Of a DNA stretch of 64,000 nucleotides, positions 8,901 through 16,672 are shown one piece after another. The notes below the pieces were generated by a model. The model saw nothing but the letters and a program-made list of their open reading frames with translations. It made no database searches and was not told the origin of the DNA. Origin of the DNA: an uncultured Rhizobiaceae group bacterium (lineage in GTDB: Bacteria > Pseudomonadota > Alphaproteobacteria > Rhizobiales > Rhizobiaceae); NCBI GenBank assembly GCA_937930845.1, contig CALHBJ010000014.1, positions 1 to 64,000 on the forward strand, in the 5' to 3' direction. Within the stretch, counting starts at the first letter, position 1. Each line of letters begins with the position of its first letter. The translations under genes and the position numbers were made by a program.

Positions 8901-11900
8901 TGATAGAAAAATGCCTTTGCCAAGGCCCCTGTGCGCGGCAATCAAAAAGGTGCGACGGCCCTTGTCTTCTTTTAGAACCGGGCCAAATTTGGTTCCGCCG
9001 GGGTCGGATGTAATTTCCCGTTTTACGGTATCAGCGTCCAGGGATGCCAAGAATGTGTCGACGGCGCGAACACCGGTATATGCACATTCCTGTTCTGCAT
9101 CTCGAGCTGAGCGTTCGGCTTCCTCGATGTCGCTGGGAGCAACAGGTTTATCGGAAATTGTCGTATAGCCATTTGCAATTTTGTGGCGGGCAAATCTCTT
9201 TAGCTTTGGATATTCTCCATCAGGATTTATTTCGAGAGACAGGAACCGCGCTTTGCGCTCTTTCGGTTCCTCCTGCCACTCAGCCCACCAGTGTTTCCAA
9301 CGCAAATGCAAATAGCGCAATTCTGCACATAGCATAATCGTATAGATGGACTGAGTGATGCCTTCGAGGCCCGTTTGAATTGCGATACAATCACGTATGA
9401 GATAGTTGAGATTGTCTTCGTCTTTGAAAGACTCTAATGCGCCGTAAAGATCTTCGATTGCTTTGGTGATGTTTCCATTTTTCTCGACAGCCTGTTTAAT
9501 TTTCTCACAGTTCAGGTCGAGGGTTTTCGTTCTGGTGCGAACAATTTTTTCGAAACTGCGAAGCAGTTTCAGTTCAAAATCAACCTCAAGAAGTTCTTTT
9601 TGTTTGTAGCCTGAATTATCAGAGAATCGCCGCTTGGGCCGACGATATTTATCGCAAAATACGACGCAGGCTCCTGTATCTCCGAAAAGCCCAGACGCGC
9701 CGTCGAAATAAGTTTTCTCCGGTTTTGCAATTTCATTGAGCACATCTGAATCGTTCTTACTCAACCAGGCATTCAAATTTTCAGTTTTGTCTGTGGCCGG
9801 ATCCGAAAGGGTTTGTGAAATAAATTCGCAATCCTTTAGCAGGCTTGTAGCCAGTCGATACTTCTCTGTTTCGGACGCCAAATTTTCCAGATCGGCTTTT
9901 GCATCGGACGGATTTTTGACGATTTTTTGTATCCGTCGCAGTGCCTCCAATTGTGCTGTGTTCACCTTCCCCAGTGATTTGGTCACATTTGAAAATGTTC
10001 TAAGCCATTCGACTTCGACTGCTTCACAGCCTTCTGGCTTGATGTGTGCCTTCCCAAAGTAAAGCGGCAGCACACCAAACCGGGTGAAGAGCACTGATGC
10101 TTCTGAGCGCTTTTGGTCGTCTCCTTTGCCTCCTGGTAGCAGTGCGATCGATACTCGATCACGTCGTTTCTCCTGGTCGCTGACAAATTGCCGAAGGGGT
10201 CGCAATACATCATCTTCAGTCATTCCAATTCCCAAAAACAGGATCGGATTTGCCGAAAACGCCAGGTCTATGGCTTCATTTACAAGTTCTCTTTGTTCGT
10301 CATTACGCAGATATAAATTCATGTAATCACGTTCGGTAATTACAATATCGGAGTCCGAGGTCGCGCGGCCATGGAGATGAAATACACGGCTGTCCATTGC
10401 CTCCAAATCCAGGGTGAACGACAATAGATCTGCTGTGTGATGGCGTCTGAATGTTGTGTCTGAGGATTGTCCGCCAAGCTGATCGCTTCTGGTGATCTGG
10501 TCAGCAATGTCACGATTCTGATTGGCGTAGCGGCTAACCTCATAGCCGCGATCGGCCATCATGCGTTCGACTTCAAGATCGTAATTGGTCGTAAGATATT
10601 TGCGGATGCCCAAATCCATGGACAATTGTTCAAGTGGGTCCATATCTCCATGAATGAGCGCGCGACGGCTATGGTAGTCTGAACGGCTGATGCTGTGAAA
10701 AAATTTATGGCCTGCACCGCCGGGGTCTTCTTTCCAGGCAATCCTATTATCAGGATCGAACGGGTCTTTGAGTTTGGACAGGATCATCCCAACAACGAAC
10801 CTTCTTGTGGGCGTCCAAACGACCCTGTTGCCGCGTTCCTTGGTTTGTGAACCGAAATCATCAAGTATCCCTAGCAGTTCCTTCCATTCAGTTGTTGTGC
10901 CTCCCCCCTCGCTTTCAGTCATGTAATTTGTGAGTGCTGAAACGCTTTCCTTTTTATAGAAGCCCAGGACTTTGTAACGTTCAGGGTCTTGTGATAATCC
11001 GCGGATATCCCGTGTGAGTTCGTTGGGCGCGAGAGGCGGGAATGTGTCCTTCACATAATTCCAGTTCAACTTGCGGGAGTCTGTGCTTTCTATACCCAAC
11101 CAGTCGCCGCGGCCACATTCAGCGGAATAGCGCAGGGCGACCGTCAATATGTGTTCAGCATGGGCGCATTCATCATAAACCAGTTGCTTGGAATAGTCCT
11201 TGAATTTCAGGTTGCTCCCACGCCTGCGCAGCAGACGATGGTATTCCTGAAATTGTAATTTGAATTCTTTATATTCTTCTTCGGGGCTACTTTCAGGGTG
11301 TAATGATTCCAGTTCATCTTCGAGAATGTAGGCGTTGCCATTCTCACCATCCGCCAAATAACCGTATTTGCAAGCCAGGTGGTGCTCTTCCCAATCGATG
11401 TCTAATTCGCCACCACGTGTTGACGCTAACCCCTCTGGCCTCCTGATGAATAAATGCTCGGAATTTTGAAGTGCATCCTGCAGGCGTTTCGCAATTTGAA
11501 ATTGGATGGGATAGATATCGCCACCCAAAACGCCCTTGGAATCCTTCAATGAATTGAAGTTCTGATAGAGCCGGGACACCTCTGCCAACCGATATCGAAT
11601 TTCATCGGCCTTGATTTTGAGGTGGCTTTGCAGCGTTGGAAGTGGCGGCTTCAAGGGGCCGGTACCGGGCCTTTCTGCTTCAATTAGGGCGTCGCTTTTT
11701 TCGATGAGTTTGATCGAAGCCTCGGCTGTTTTACGAAATTGCTTTGCTATTTCGGAAATTTCACCGAGTTGTTTTTCCAATAATTGAGGCCAACTCATCC
11801 GCCCGTAAGCTGCGGAAACTCCTGTACCAACGAATGCGACCAGGCTTTCTGCATTGAGTGAGCGGAACAAGAGTTCAATTGCGCGCCCCTGTAGCAATTC

Positions 11901-12005
11901 CAGATCGAGTGTCTCTTCAATGGCATTGATGGCATATGGCCAGTCTATTAGTGCCGAATGATTTTTTTCAAATACGCGGAATTCGTCCAACTTTAAAATA
12001 CTCAA
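5925..12005 (-). CDS. SIR2-STAND-TPR protein, predicted anti-phage NADase receptor
   Basis: This very large protein (2026 residues) has three parts. (1) A SIR2-like NAD-binding and NAD-hydrolysing domain with GTGVS at 60-64, TTNYD at 472-476 (N474), FHLHG at 542-546 (H545) and ITERDY at 556-561. About 400 residues are inserted between the first and second motifs. (2) A STAND-type P-loop NTPase with Walker A AAHRGLGKG at 1023-1031 (Gly where Ser/Thr is usual), Walker B ILFCFNSIDVL at 1140-1150, and a sensor-like DIIMITDE near 1180. (3) TPR-like helical repeats from about residue 1715 to the end. The order effector, switch, sensor is that of the AVAST Avs5 group (SIR2-STAND), which depletes NAD and kills infected cells after sensing phage; function here is inferred from architecture. 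No in-frame ATG precedes the first SIR2 motif, so translation starts at TTG 12005 or TTG 11990. No partner gene is adjacent. Confidence 0.85.
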   Translation of the reverse strand: MSILKLDEFRVFEKNHSALIDWPYAINAIEETLDLELLQGRAIELLFRSLNAESLVAFVGTGVSAAYGRMSWPQLLEKQLGEISEIAKQFRKTAEASIKLIEKSDALIEAERPGTGPLKPPLPTLQSHLKIKADEIRYRLAEVSRLYQNFNSLKDSKGVLGGDIYPIQFQIAKRLQDALQNSEHLFIRRPEGLASTRGGELDIDWEEHHLACKYGYLADGENGNAYILEDELESLHPESSPEEEYKEFKLQFQEYHRLLRRRGSNLKFKDYSKQLVYDECAHAEHILTVALRYSAECGRGDWLGIESTDSRKLNWNYVKDTFPPLAPNELTRDIRGLSQDPERYKVLGFYKKESVSALTNYMTESEGGGTTTEWKELLGILDDFGSQTKERGNRVVWTPTRRFVVGMILSKLKDPFDPDNRIAWKEDPGGAGHKFFHSISRSDYHSRRALIHGDMDPLEQLSMDLGIRKYLTTNYDLEVERMMADRGYEVSRYANQNRDIADQITRSDQLGGQSSDTTFRRHHTADLLSFTLDLEAMDSRVFHLHGRATSDSDIVITERDYMNLYLRNDEQRELVNEAIDLAFSANPILFLGIGMTEDDVLRPLRQFVSDQEKRRDRVSIALLPGGKGDDQKRSEASVLFTRFGVLPLYFGKAHIKPEGCEAVEVEWLRTFSNVTKSLGKVNTAQLEALRRIQKIVKNPSDAKADLENLASETEKYRLATSLLKDCEFISQTLSDPATDKTENLNAWLSKNDSDVLNEIAKPEKTYFDGASGLFGDTGACVVFCDKYRRPKRRFSDNSGYKQKELLEVDFELKLLRSFEKIVRTRTKTLDLNCEKIKQAVEKNGNITKAIEDLYGALESFKDEDNLNYLIRDCIAIQTGLEGITQSIYTIMLCAELRYLHLRWKHWWAEWQEEPKERKARFLSLEINPDGEYPKLKRFARHKIANGYTTISDKPVAPSDIEEAERSARDAEQECAYTGVRAVDTFLASLDADTVKREITSDPGGTKFGPVLKEDKGRRTFLIAAHRGLGKGIFLSALESNAGLHTFIQKSWSEEFRPTYLSAVFINYSFSTEIASTWDMVNQVMFDAIVRAMKPDIDGTHDYRLEINKLKSEAGNLSRLELLRWLLFKWQSVAGENKYRILFCFNSIDVLLEQNGQPKNDQIKKTFEILSARQFANLPIDIIMITDEENTPQNLRSEDQPAVFNLLLRPGISTFGKAQMHRRLRDSGLLAVSNVDLAGERIGVIENPSSGLYLHFCRVMKAEHFLIDNFPILASHLLVGHHLKSIQPEDSDEYQNILQPFLAANDETQPKPDDPEFASNDRLETLKSRIVDTFSSFFPSHHWENVTNPQVKFRHLLLQHYGENESALTVDLVADSDASNDWARLRRALQFNRFSFTLVLAAADYLTRHCTSVLEAKQRVDRFMNSVIDQINTASNERREEIVVSLVLDIYERYHRSGSPTRDINLHMAILRHLAVIGQPVSCDVLVRVPEIRRWFKQNASARLKIAQGDPKFDRRTEELRQAIEHLERRGLLFRLNAQPTISKNYKLVDGEHDADGKFISEETSETRDRFSVHRLVHRHVMRKMGGSLKEFIYANNFAATVHGSMPRELPRPNTEAYRFMRELVADLSEYADRHALSKAGEPWHMGTANAPTRIEGLRAALGILRSTFSVAVVSRFEDYKLRGLSGIQHAGCFEEHRIQLRWLLRKAFTLDREYPDEENKQHIRPFYRDEIIWLYNECGVVCLVQGNLVDAQTFLRQALKLNRTIEGRGEGGDQHCRIGLNLAMVQIERGRLDSATRRLDDIIHHSSSDSIVHSLALGQKALIYHMRGQLGLAFSNYEAALKHLRQMEDSRGISIICRHLGDLKRRQGDLAQANSYLSEALASAELGGHEDLYHRIRLARIRVKIATGDSKPIDHVDHLQQIERYAEIMDMPSLLCETLHIRAEFLLSQGETEVAGKLLKEVIAKAKRNQLNLRLASATTLYGKVMFQRKQFETGKRLLRAALEMVKQYDFQLEIERVEGALEAQI

Positions 12006-12225
12006 TCTAGATAAATGACACTACAGACTAATATGATTTGGTCTTTCTGAAATTTGCAATAGAAAAATATTCTGTCGGGAAATTTACGCTTATTGTTGAT
12101 ATGGATTATTGTATAATTCTTTGATTTTGCTTTTTTATTGTTGCGCATTCAATCAATCTGTATTTGATTGAAAGATTGCCGATTGGCATAAATTATCCAA
12201 TGACATGGCGGTGGGTTAAACTTGC
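12006..12225. promoter_or_regulatory. AT-rich upstream region of the SIR2-STAND gene
   Basis: About 220 bases, strongly AT-rich, lie between two minus-strand genes. They must hold the promoter of the SIR2-STAND gene and the 3' end of the eamA transcript. A weak candidate promoter on the minus strand is TTGCAA, 18 bases, CATATT, near 12030-12060. No clear operator or terminator stands out. The composition contrasts with the flanking transporter gene. Confidence 0.35.
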
Positions 12226-13068
12226 TCACCGCTGCTGTTTTGTTGGGCTGGTTTCTTTGGTTGCCATGAAGACGCCAAGGCCAGCGATTGCCATGCCGAC
12301 CCATGTCAGTGGTGGCATGGCTTCTCCAAGTACGATCCAGGCCACTGTTGCCGCCATCGGAGGCACCAGGAAAAACAGGGCGGATACTTTGGAAACTTCA
12401 CCAGCACGGATCATGGCCAGCAGGAGGCCAATCGCAATGAATGAACTGGCGATGATGAGATAGGTCAGTGAGCCAACCAGTTCCCAGGTCCAGATGATTT
12501 CCATTTTTTCGAAAGCCACCATAAAGGGTGCAACGCCAACCAGTCCTGCCGTGAACCCAATGAGGTTGGCGGTGACGGGATGGTGGGAAACACCAAATCG
12601 CTTTTCCCACAGGGATCCGCCCGTAATTCCCACAAGGGCGAATGCGGCAAACAGGAATCCCGCTATCGGTGGGATATCGATTTTGGACCTTGCCAGAATA
12701 AAGACAACCACGCCCAGCAATCCCAGGCCGAGACCTGCCCAGCAGCGCCAATTGACGGTTTCCCCGGCCCAACTGGGTGCGACCAGGCCAACGATGATTG
12801 GTTGTAGTGCCAGAATAAGGGCCAGAGTTCCCACAGTCAGGCCCGATATAAAGGCCATATAACAGCCGCCAAAATAAACCGCCTGTAACAGGAAGCCGAC
12901 GATCATCACATGTATCCATTCCCCTTTGGTCCTGGGCAATGGAGGGCGCAGAATCGCGAACAGCGCGGCCATGATGACGACGATGCAGGCGAAGCGCAGG
13001 GTCAGGAAAGTCATCGGTTCGATGTATCCCAGCCCAAATTTTGCAGCCACATAACCGGTGGACCACAT
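12226..13068 (-). CDS. EamA/DMT-family transporter
   Basis: An integral membrane protein of at least 280 residues with the ten-helix, two-repeat layout of drug/metabolite transporters (EamA, PF00892). Segments such as LALILALQPIIVGLVAPSW and the C-terminal VLGEAMPPLTWVGMAIAGLGVF are typical. The first ATG (13068) falls inside the first membrane helix: the same frame reads back through TWLAFAPGIFLI to beyond 13125 without an ATG, GTG or TTG. The true start may be ATC 13125, which is preceded by GGAAAG; otherwise there is a frameshift. A perfect palindrome lies at 13154-13169. Being next to mvaB-mvaA it may carry mevalonate or a related acid; that is inference. Confidence 0.8.
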   Translation of the reverse strand: MWSTGYVAAKFGLGYIEPMTFLTLRFACIVVIMAALFAILRPPLPRTKGEWIHVMIVGFLLQAVYFGGCYMAFISGLTVGTLALILALQPIIVGLVAPSWAGETVNWRCWAGLGLGLLGVVVFILARSKIDIPPIAGFLFAAFALVGITGGSLWEKRFGVSHHPVTANLIGFTAGLVGVAPFMVAFEKMEIIWTWELVGSLTYLIIASSFIAIGLLLAMIRAGEVSKVSALFFLVPPMAATVAWIVLGEAMPPLTWVGMAIAGLGVFMATKETSPTKQQR

Positions 13069-13153
13069 GATCAGAAATATGCCGGGTGCAAAGGCCAGCC
13101 ATGTGGGTTGTTTTGCCTGGTCGATGGGAAGCTTTCCAAATTGTCTTTGGCGC

Positions 13154-13169
13154 CATCTTGTACAAGATG
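13154..13169. promoter_or_regulatory. Perfect 16-base palindrome, probable operator of the EamA gene
   Basis: CATCTTGTACAAGATG is fully self-complementary. It lies between the mvaB stop and the eamA coding region, close to where the eamA promoter should be. The core TTGTACAA resembles operators of GntR/FCD-family repressors. No GntR gene is present in the window, so the regulator is unknown. Confidence 0.5.
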
Positions 13170-13218
13170 TCCGAATTAGGAAACCAACTAGCGCCCAAGA
13201 GTTTGCAGTTGATACGAC

Positions 13219-14070
13219 CTAAGCCGTGATCTGTTGAGCCAATTGTGCCACCCGGTACAGATTGGCCGGATCAATGCCGGTGTGAAATCCAAGCTCTTCA
13301 ACGCGCTCATATACGGCTTGCGTGGCCACATTGCCTTTTGCGCCGGGCGCATAGGGGCAACCGCCGATTCCGTTGATGGACGAATCAAATATGCGCATGC
13401 CCAGGGACAGGCACAATTCGATGTTTTCCAGTGCCCGGTTGTGGGTGTCGTGAAAATGTCCGGCTATTTGGCCGATTGCCGCTTCTTCCAGCACCGCTGA
13501 AACAACGGCTTCAACAGTTTGTGGCGTGCCAACACCAATGGTGTCGCCAAGGCTGATTTCATGGCATCCAATGGCCAATAGTTGTGCCGCCACCGCTGCG
13601 ACCTGTTGCGGTTCGACCGGGCCGGAATAGGGGCAGGCTATCATGTTTGAAACATAGCCCCGGATTGGCAGGTTTTGTGCCTTGGCCAGTTCGGCCAATT
13701 CGGCAAATCGTGCCATGCTTTGCGCAATCGAGCAGTTGATGTTCTTTTGGCTGAATGCCTCTGATGCGGAGGCAAATATTGCGACTTCATCTGCCCGGTG
13801 TTGGATGGCGGCCTTCAGGCCTTGCAGATTTGGGGTCAAGGCCGAATAGAGGGTTCCTTCGCGGCGGGAAATGCCGTCCATGACCTTTGCCGCATCAGCA
13901 AGCTGCGGCACCCATTTTGGGCTGACAAAACTGGTTGTTTCAATTTTGCCAAAGCCACATTGGGACAGCGCATTGACGAGCATGATTTTCTCAATCGTGG
14001 GCACAATCCGGGTTTCGTTTTGCAAGCCATCGCGGGGACCAACTTCGACAATTGTGACGTGATTATCCAT
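13219..14070 (-). CDS. mvaB: Hydroxymethylglutaryl-CoA lyase
   Basis: A 283-residue HMGL-like TIM-barrel enzyme. It splits HMG-CoA into acetoacetate and acetyl-CoA in leucine and mevalonate breakdown. Recognisable features are the N-terminal VEVGPRDGLQNE with catalytic Arg and Asp, HFHDTHN carrying the metal-binding histidines, and the GIGGCPYAPGAKGN loop with the active-site cysteine. It starts 8 bases after the stop of the degradative HMG-CoA reductase gene, so the two are co-transcribed, as in the mvaAB operon of Pseudomonas mevalonii. The pairing points to mevalonate catabolism rather than only leucine degradation, since no leucine-pathway genes are nearby. Confidence 0.93.
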   Translation of the reverse strand: MDNHVTIVEVGPRDGLQNETRIVPTIEKIMLVNALSQCGFGKIETTSFVSPKWVPQLADAAKVMDGISRREGTLYSALTPNLQGLKAAIQHRADEVAIFASASEAFSQKNINCSIAQSMARFAELAELAKAQNLPIRGYVSNMIACPYSGPVEPQQVAAVAAQLLAIGCHEISLGDTIGVGTPQTVEAVVSAVLEEAAIGQIAGHFHDTHNRALENIELCLSLGMRIFDSSINGIGGCPYAPGAKGNVATQAVYERVEELGFHTGIDPANLYRVAQLAQQITA

Positions 14071-14078
14071 GCCGGGGC

Positions 14079-15371
14079 TCAGGCCATTGCAGCTAGCAAT
14101 TGTTTGGCAATATCAACGCTGACTTCACCATCCGTTGCCATGGTGCTGGCAATGATGTCGATCTCTGCGCCCTGGGCACCTGCTACTATGGCGATGTTGC
14201 GGGCGTGCAGGGCCATATGGCCGCGTTGAATGCCTTCAGTTGCCAATGCGCGCAAGGCTCCAAGATTTTGCGCCAGTCCAACGGCTGCTATCACCTTTGC
14301 CAGTTCGGTGGCGGATTTCACATTCATCAGGCGCAAACAGGCCTGTGCGGCAGGGTGAGTTTTGGTGGCACCGCCCACGAGGCCCAGTGCCAGAGGCAGT
14401 TCAATGCTCCCGCACAGGCAATTGTCAGCGCCTATTTCCCATCTGGTCAATGATGTGTACTGGCCCGATTGGGCGGCATAGGCGTGAGCGCCTGCCTCAA
14501 CTGCCCGCCAGTCATTGCCTGTTGCCAGAACAACTGGATCGATGCCGTTCATGATGCCCTTGTTATGGGTTGTTGCGCGATAGGGGTCGACAATGGCCAG
14601 GGCGCAGGCTTCCACAATTCCTTGTGCCACTTCAGCGCCGTCCAGCTTGTCGGTTGTCAGCACTTTAGGAGTTAACTGAACGCTGGCGCGGACCAGTCTT
14701 TCATCCGCCAGGTTTGACAGGATGCGCAAGCGCACCTGGCCACCAGTGATCGCTTCCACACGCGGCGCAAGCATTTCCGCCATGGAATTGACCGTGTTGG
14801 CCCCCATGGCATCGCGCACATCGACCAACAGGTGAAGCACCACCATGGGCCCAACCGGGGTGGCGTCAAATATGTGAACTTCGATATCCCGACACCCGCC
14901 GCCCAATTCAATCAGCACTTTGTCGCGGACATTGGCCATTGCGATCAGTTCATCGCGCTGGGCGAAAATCCGATGTTTTGCCGCGTGGGGATCGGTCACC
15001 CCCAGTACCTGAATTTGCGCGCGCATGATGGGGTCTGTCGCGGAAGCCTGAAACCCGCCGCCGTCGCGGGCCAGCTTGGCCATGTAAGAAGCCGCCGCCA
15101 CAATGGATGGCTCTTCCACGGCCATGGGCACGAGATAGTCCTTACCGTTGACCTGAAAATTGGTTGCCACTGCCAAGGGTAATTCGAATTTGCCGATCAC
15201 GTTCTCGATCATGCCATCGGCGATTGACATGGGCAGTATGTCTTGACCTGCAAGAATGCTGGTATCCCCTTGCTGAAGGGGTGATGTCCCGGCAATGGCG
15301 GACAATCGCTCCTGCGGCCCCATCGCACGCATGTTTTCAATGCGGGAATTTGTCGGTGACGTATCGCTCAT
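14079..15371 (-). CDS. mvaA: Degradative (class II) hydroxymethylglutaryl-CoA reductase
   Basis: A 430-residue class II HMG-CoA reductase that oxidises mevalonate to HMG-CoA. The catalytic set of the family is visible: Glu in [12 protein letters not shown], Lys in [10 protein letters not shown], Asp in [11 protein letters not shown], and His near the C-terminus in [11 protein letters not shown]. The dinucleotide-binding region includes [10 protein letters not shown]. The start at ATG 15371 is chosen over an upstream ATG (15389) because AAAGGAA stands six bases before it. The organism makes isoprenoids by the MEP route (ispG at 34678), so this enzyme is catabolic. It is first in an operon with mvaB and perhaps the EamA gene. 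Confidence 0.93.
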   Translation of the reverse strand: MSDTSPTNSRIENMRAMGPQERLSAIAGTSPLQQGDTSILAGQDILPMSIADGMIENVIGKFELPLAVATNFQVNGKDYLVPMAVEEPSIVAAASYMAKLARDGGGFQASATDPIMRAQIQVLGVTDPHAAKHRIFAQRDELIAMANVRDKVLIELGGGCRDIEVHIFDATPVGPMVVLHLLVDVRDAMGANTVNSMAEMLAPRVEAITGGQVRLRILSNLADERLVRASVQLTPKVLTTDKLDGAEVAQGIVEACALAIVDPYRATTHNKGIMNGIDPVVLATGNDWRAVEAGAHAYAAQSGQYTSLTRWEIGADNCLCGSIELPLALGLVGGATKTHPAAQACLRLMNVKSATELAKVIAAVGLAQNLGALRALATEGIQRGHMALHARNIAIVAGAQGAEIDIIASTMATDGEVSVDIAKQLLAAMA

Positions 15372-15495
15372 GGGTTTTTCCTTTTCCAACCATTCCCTTC
15401 ATAGCTGATGGGCGCAACTTGCCAAACCGCAACTGCTCTTGATGCGCACCTGATCTGGCTACTAGACTTGCCCATGTGTGTTGCGGGAGGTTGTC

Positions 15496-16662
15496 GTGGC
15501 AGAATTTACGCTGGTTGAGTTTCAAAGCCGTCTGGCGAAAGCCCGACGGGCAATGGATGATGCGGGGCTACAAGCGCTGGTGGTGAGCGACCCCTCCAAT
15601 ATGTCCTGGCTGACGGGGTATGATGGCTGGTCCTTTTATGTGCATCAGGCGGTGGTGTTGACGCTGGAAGGCATGCCCCATTGGTGGGGGCGGGGGATGG
15701 ACGCACAAGGCGCAAAGCGCACGGTGTTCATGGATGATGATCACATTCACGGATATGATGACACCTATGTTCAAAATCCAAACAAGCATCCCATGGGTGA
15801 TCTTTCCCGGCTGCTTGCCTCACTAGGATTGGAACGCTCCCGCATTGGCGTTGAAATGGACAATTATTACTATTCGGCTGCGGCCCATGACACGCTGGTT
15901 CGTTCGCTTCCCAACGTGCAATTGTCAGATGCCACCGGCCTTGTGAATTGGCAGCGCGGTGTGAAATCTGAGCAGGAAATTGAATATATGCGCCGGGCTG
16001 CAGGCATCGTTGAAGCCATGCACGGGCATATCCTCAATGTTGCGGAACCTGGCATGCGCAAGAATGATCTGGTGGCAGAAATTTATGCTTCTGGCATTCG
16101 CGGCGCCAATGGCCATTGGGGCGACTATCCGGCCATTGTGCCAATGGCCCCATCGGGCATGGATGCGACAGCCCCGCATCTGACGTGGGATGATCGGCCC
16201 ATGGCATCGGGCGAAGCCACATTTTTTGAAATTGCCGGGGCGCATAAACGCTATCAGTGTCCACAATCGCGCACGTTGTTTTTTGGGCCCGTGCCGCAAA
16301 AATATCTTGATGCGGAAAAGGCCGTGCTGGATGCGGTGGATGCTGGCCTGGCCCACGCAAAGCCGGGCAATCAGGCGCAGGATATCGCCAACGCATTTAA
16401 CGAAACTCTCAACCGGGCGGGTTTTGAAAAAGACAGCCGCTGCGGATATGCAATTGGCATCAGCTATCCACCCGATTGGGGTGAGCGAACGGTGTCTTTT
16501 CGGCGGGGCGATGAGACCATCCTGCAACCGGGCATGACGTTTCATTTCATGCCTGCGCTTTGGCTGGACGATGGGGGGCTGGAGATAACCGAACCCATTT
16601 TGATAACCGAGACGGGCCATGAGTGCCTGTGCAACACGCCGCGGCACCTCTTTTCCAAATGA
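15496..16662 (+). CDS. doeA: Ectoine hydrolase DoeA (M24 peptidase family)
   Basis: A 388-residue member of the M24 creatinase/aminopeptidase P family. DoeA opens the ring of ectoine to give N-acetyl-L-2,4-diaminobutyrate. Stretches I associate with the DoeA subgroup are GYDGWSFYVHQ near the start and RCGYAIGISYPPDWGER near the end. The pita-bread C-terminal domain retains the substrate-binding architecture. The start is GTG 15496, with GGGAGG five bases upstream. doeB follows after 10 bases, which strongly supports this assignment over a generic Xaa-Pro peptidase. doeA and mvaA are divergent and share about 125 bases of promoter region. No ectoine transporter or doeCD genes are nearby. Confidence 0.88.
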   Translation: MAEFTLVEFQSRLAKARRAMDDAGLQALVVSDPSNMSWLTGYDGWSFYVHQAVVLTLEGMPHWWGRGMDAQGAKRTVFMDDDHIHGYDDTYVQNPNKHPMGDLSRLLASLGLERSRIGVEMDNYYYSAAAHDTLVRSLPNVQLSDATGLVNWQRGVKSEQEIEYMRRAAGIVEAMHGHILNVAEPGMRKNDLVAEIYASGIRGANGHWGDYPAIVPMAPSGMDATAPHLTWDDRPMASGEATFFEIAGAHKRYQCPQSRTLFFGPVPQKYLDAEKAVLDAVDAGLAHAKPGNQAQDIANAFNETLNRAGFEKDSRCGYAIGISYPPDWGERTVSFRRGDETILQPGMTFHFMPALWLDDGGLEITEPILITETGHECLCNTPRHLFSK

Positions 16663-16672
16663 TGGACAAGTG

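Noticed and set aside
5925-12005. Toxin-antitoxin pair built on the SIR2 protein
   Set aside because: No small partner gene is adjacent on either side. The DUF3179 gene is convergent and exported.
12398-13198. A 266-codon minus-strand frame overlapping the EamA gene
   Set aside because: It is a shifted frame of the transporter gene with Arg, His and Cys-rich nonsense. It does start with an ATG upstream of the first helix, so a frameshift was considered, but its N-terminal part does not resemble a DMT protein.
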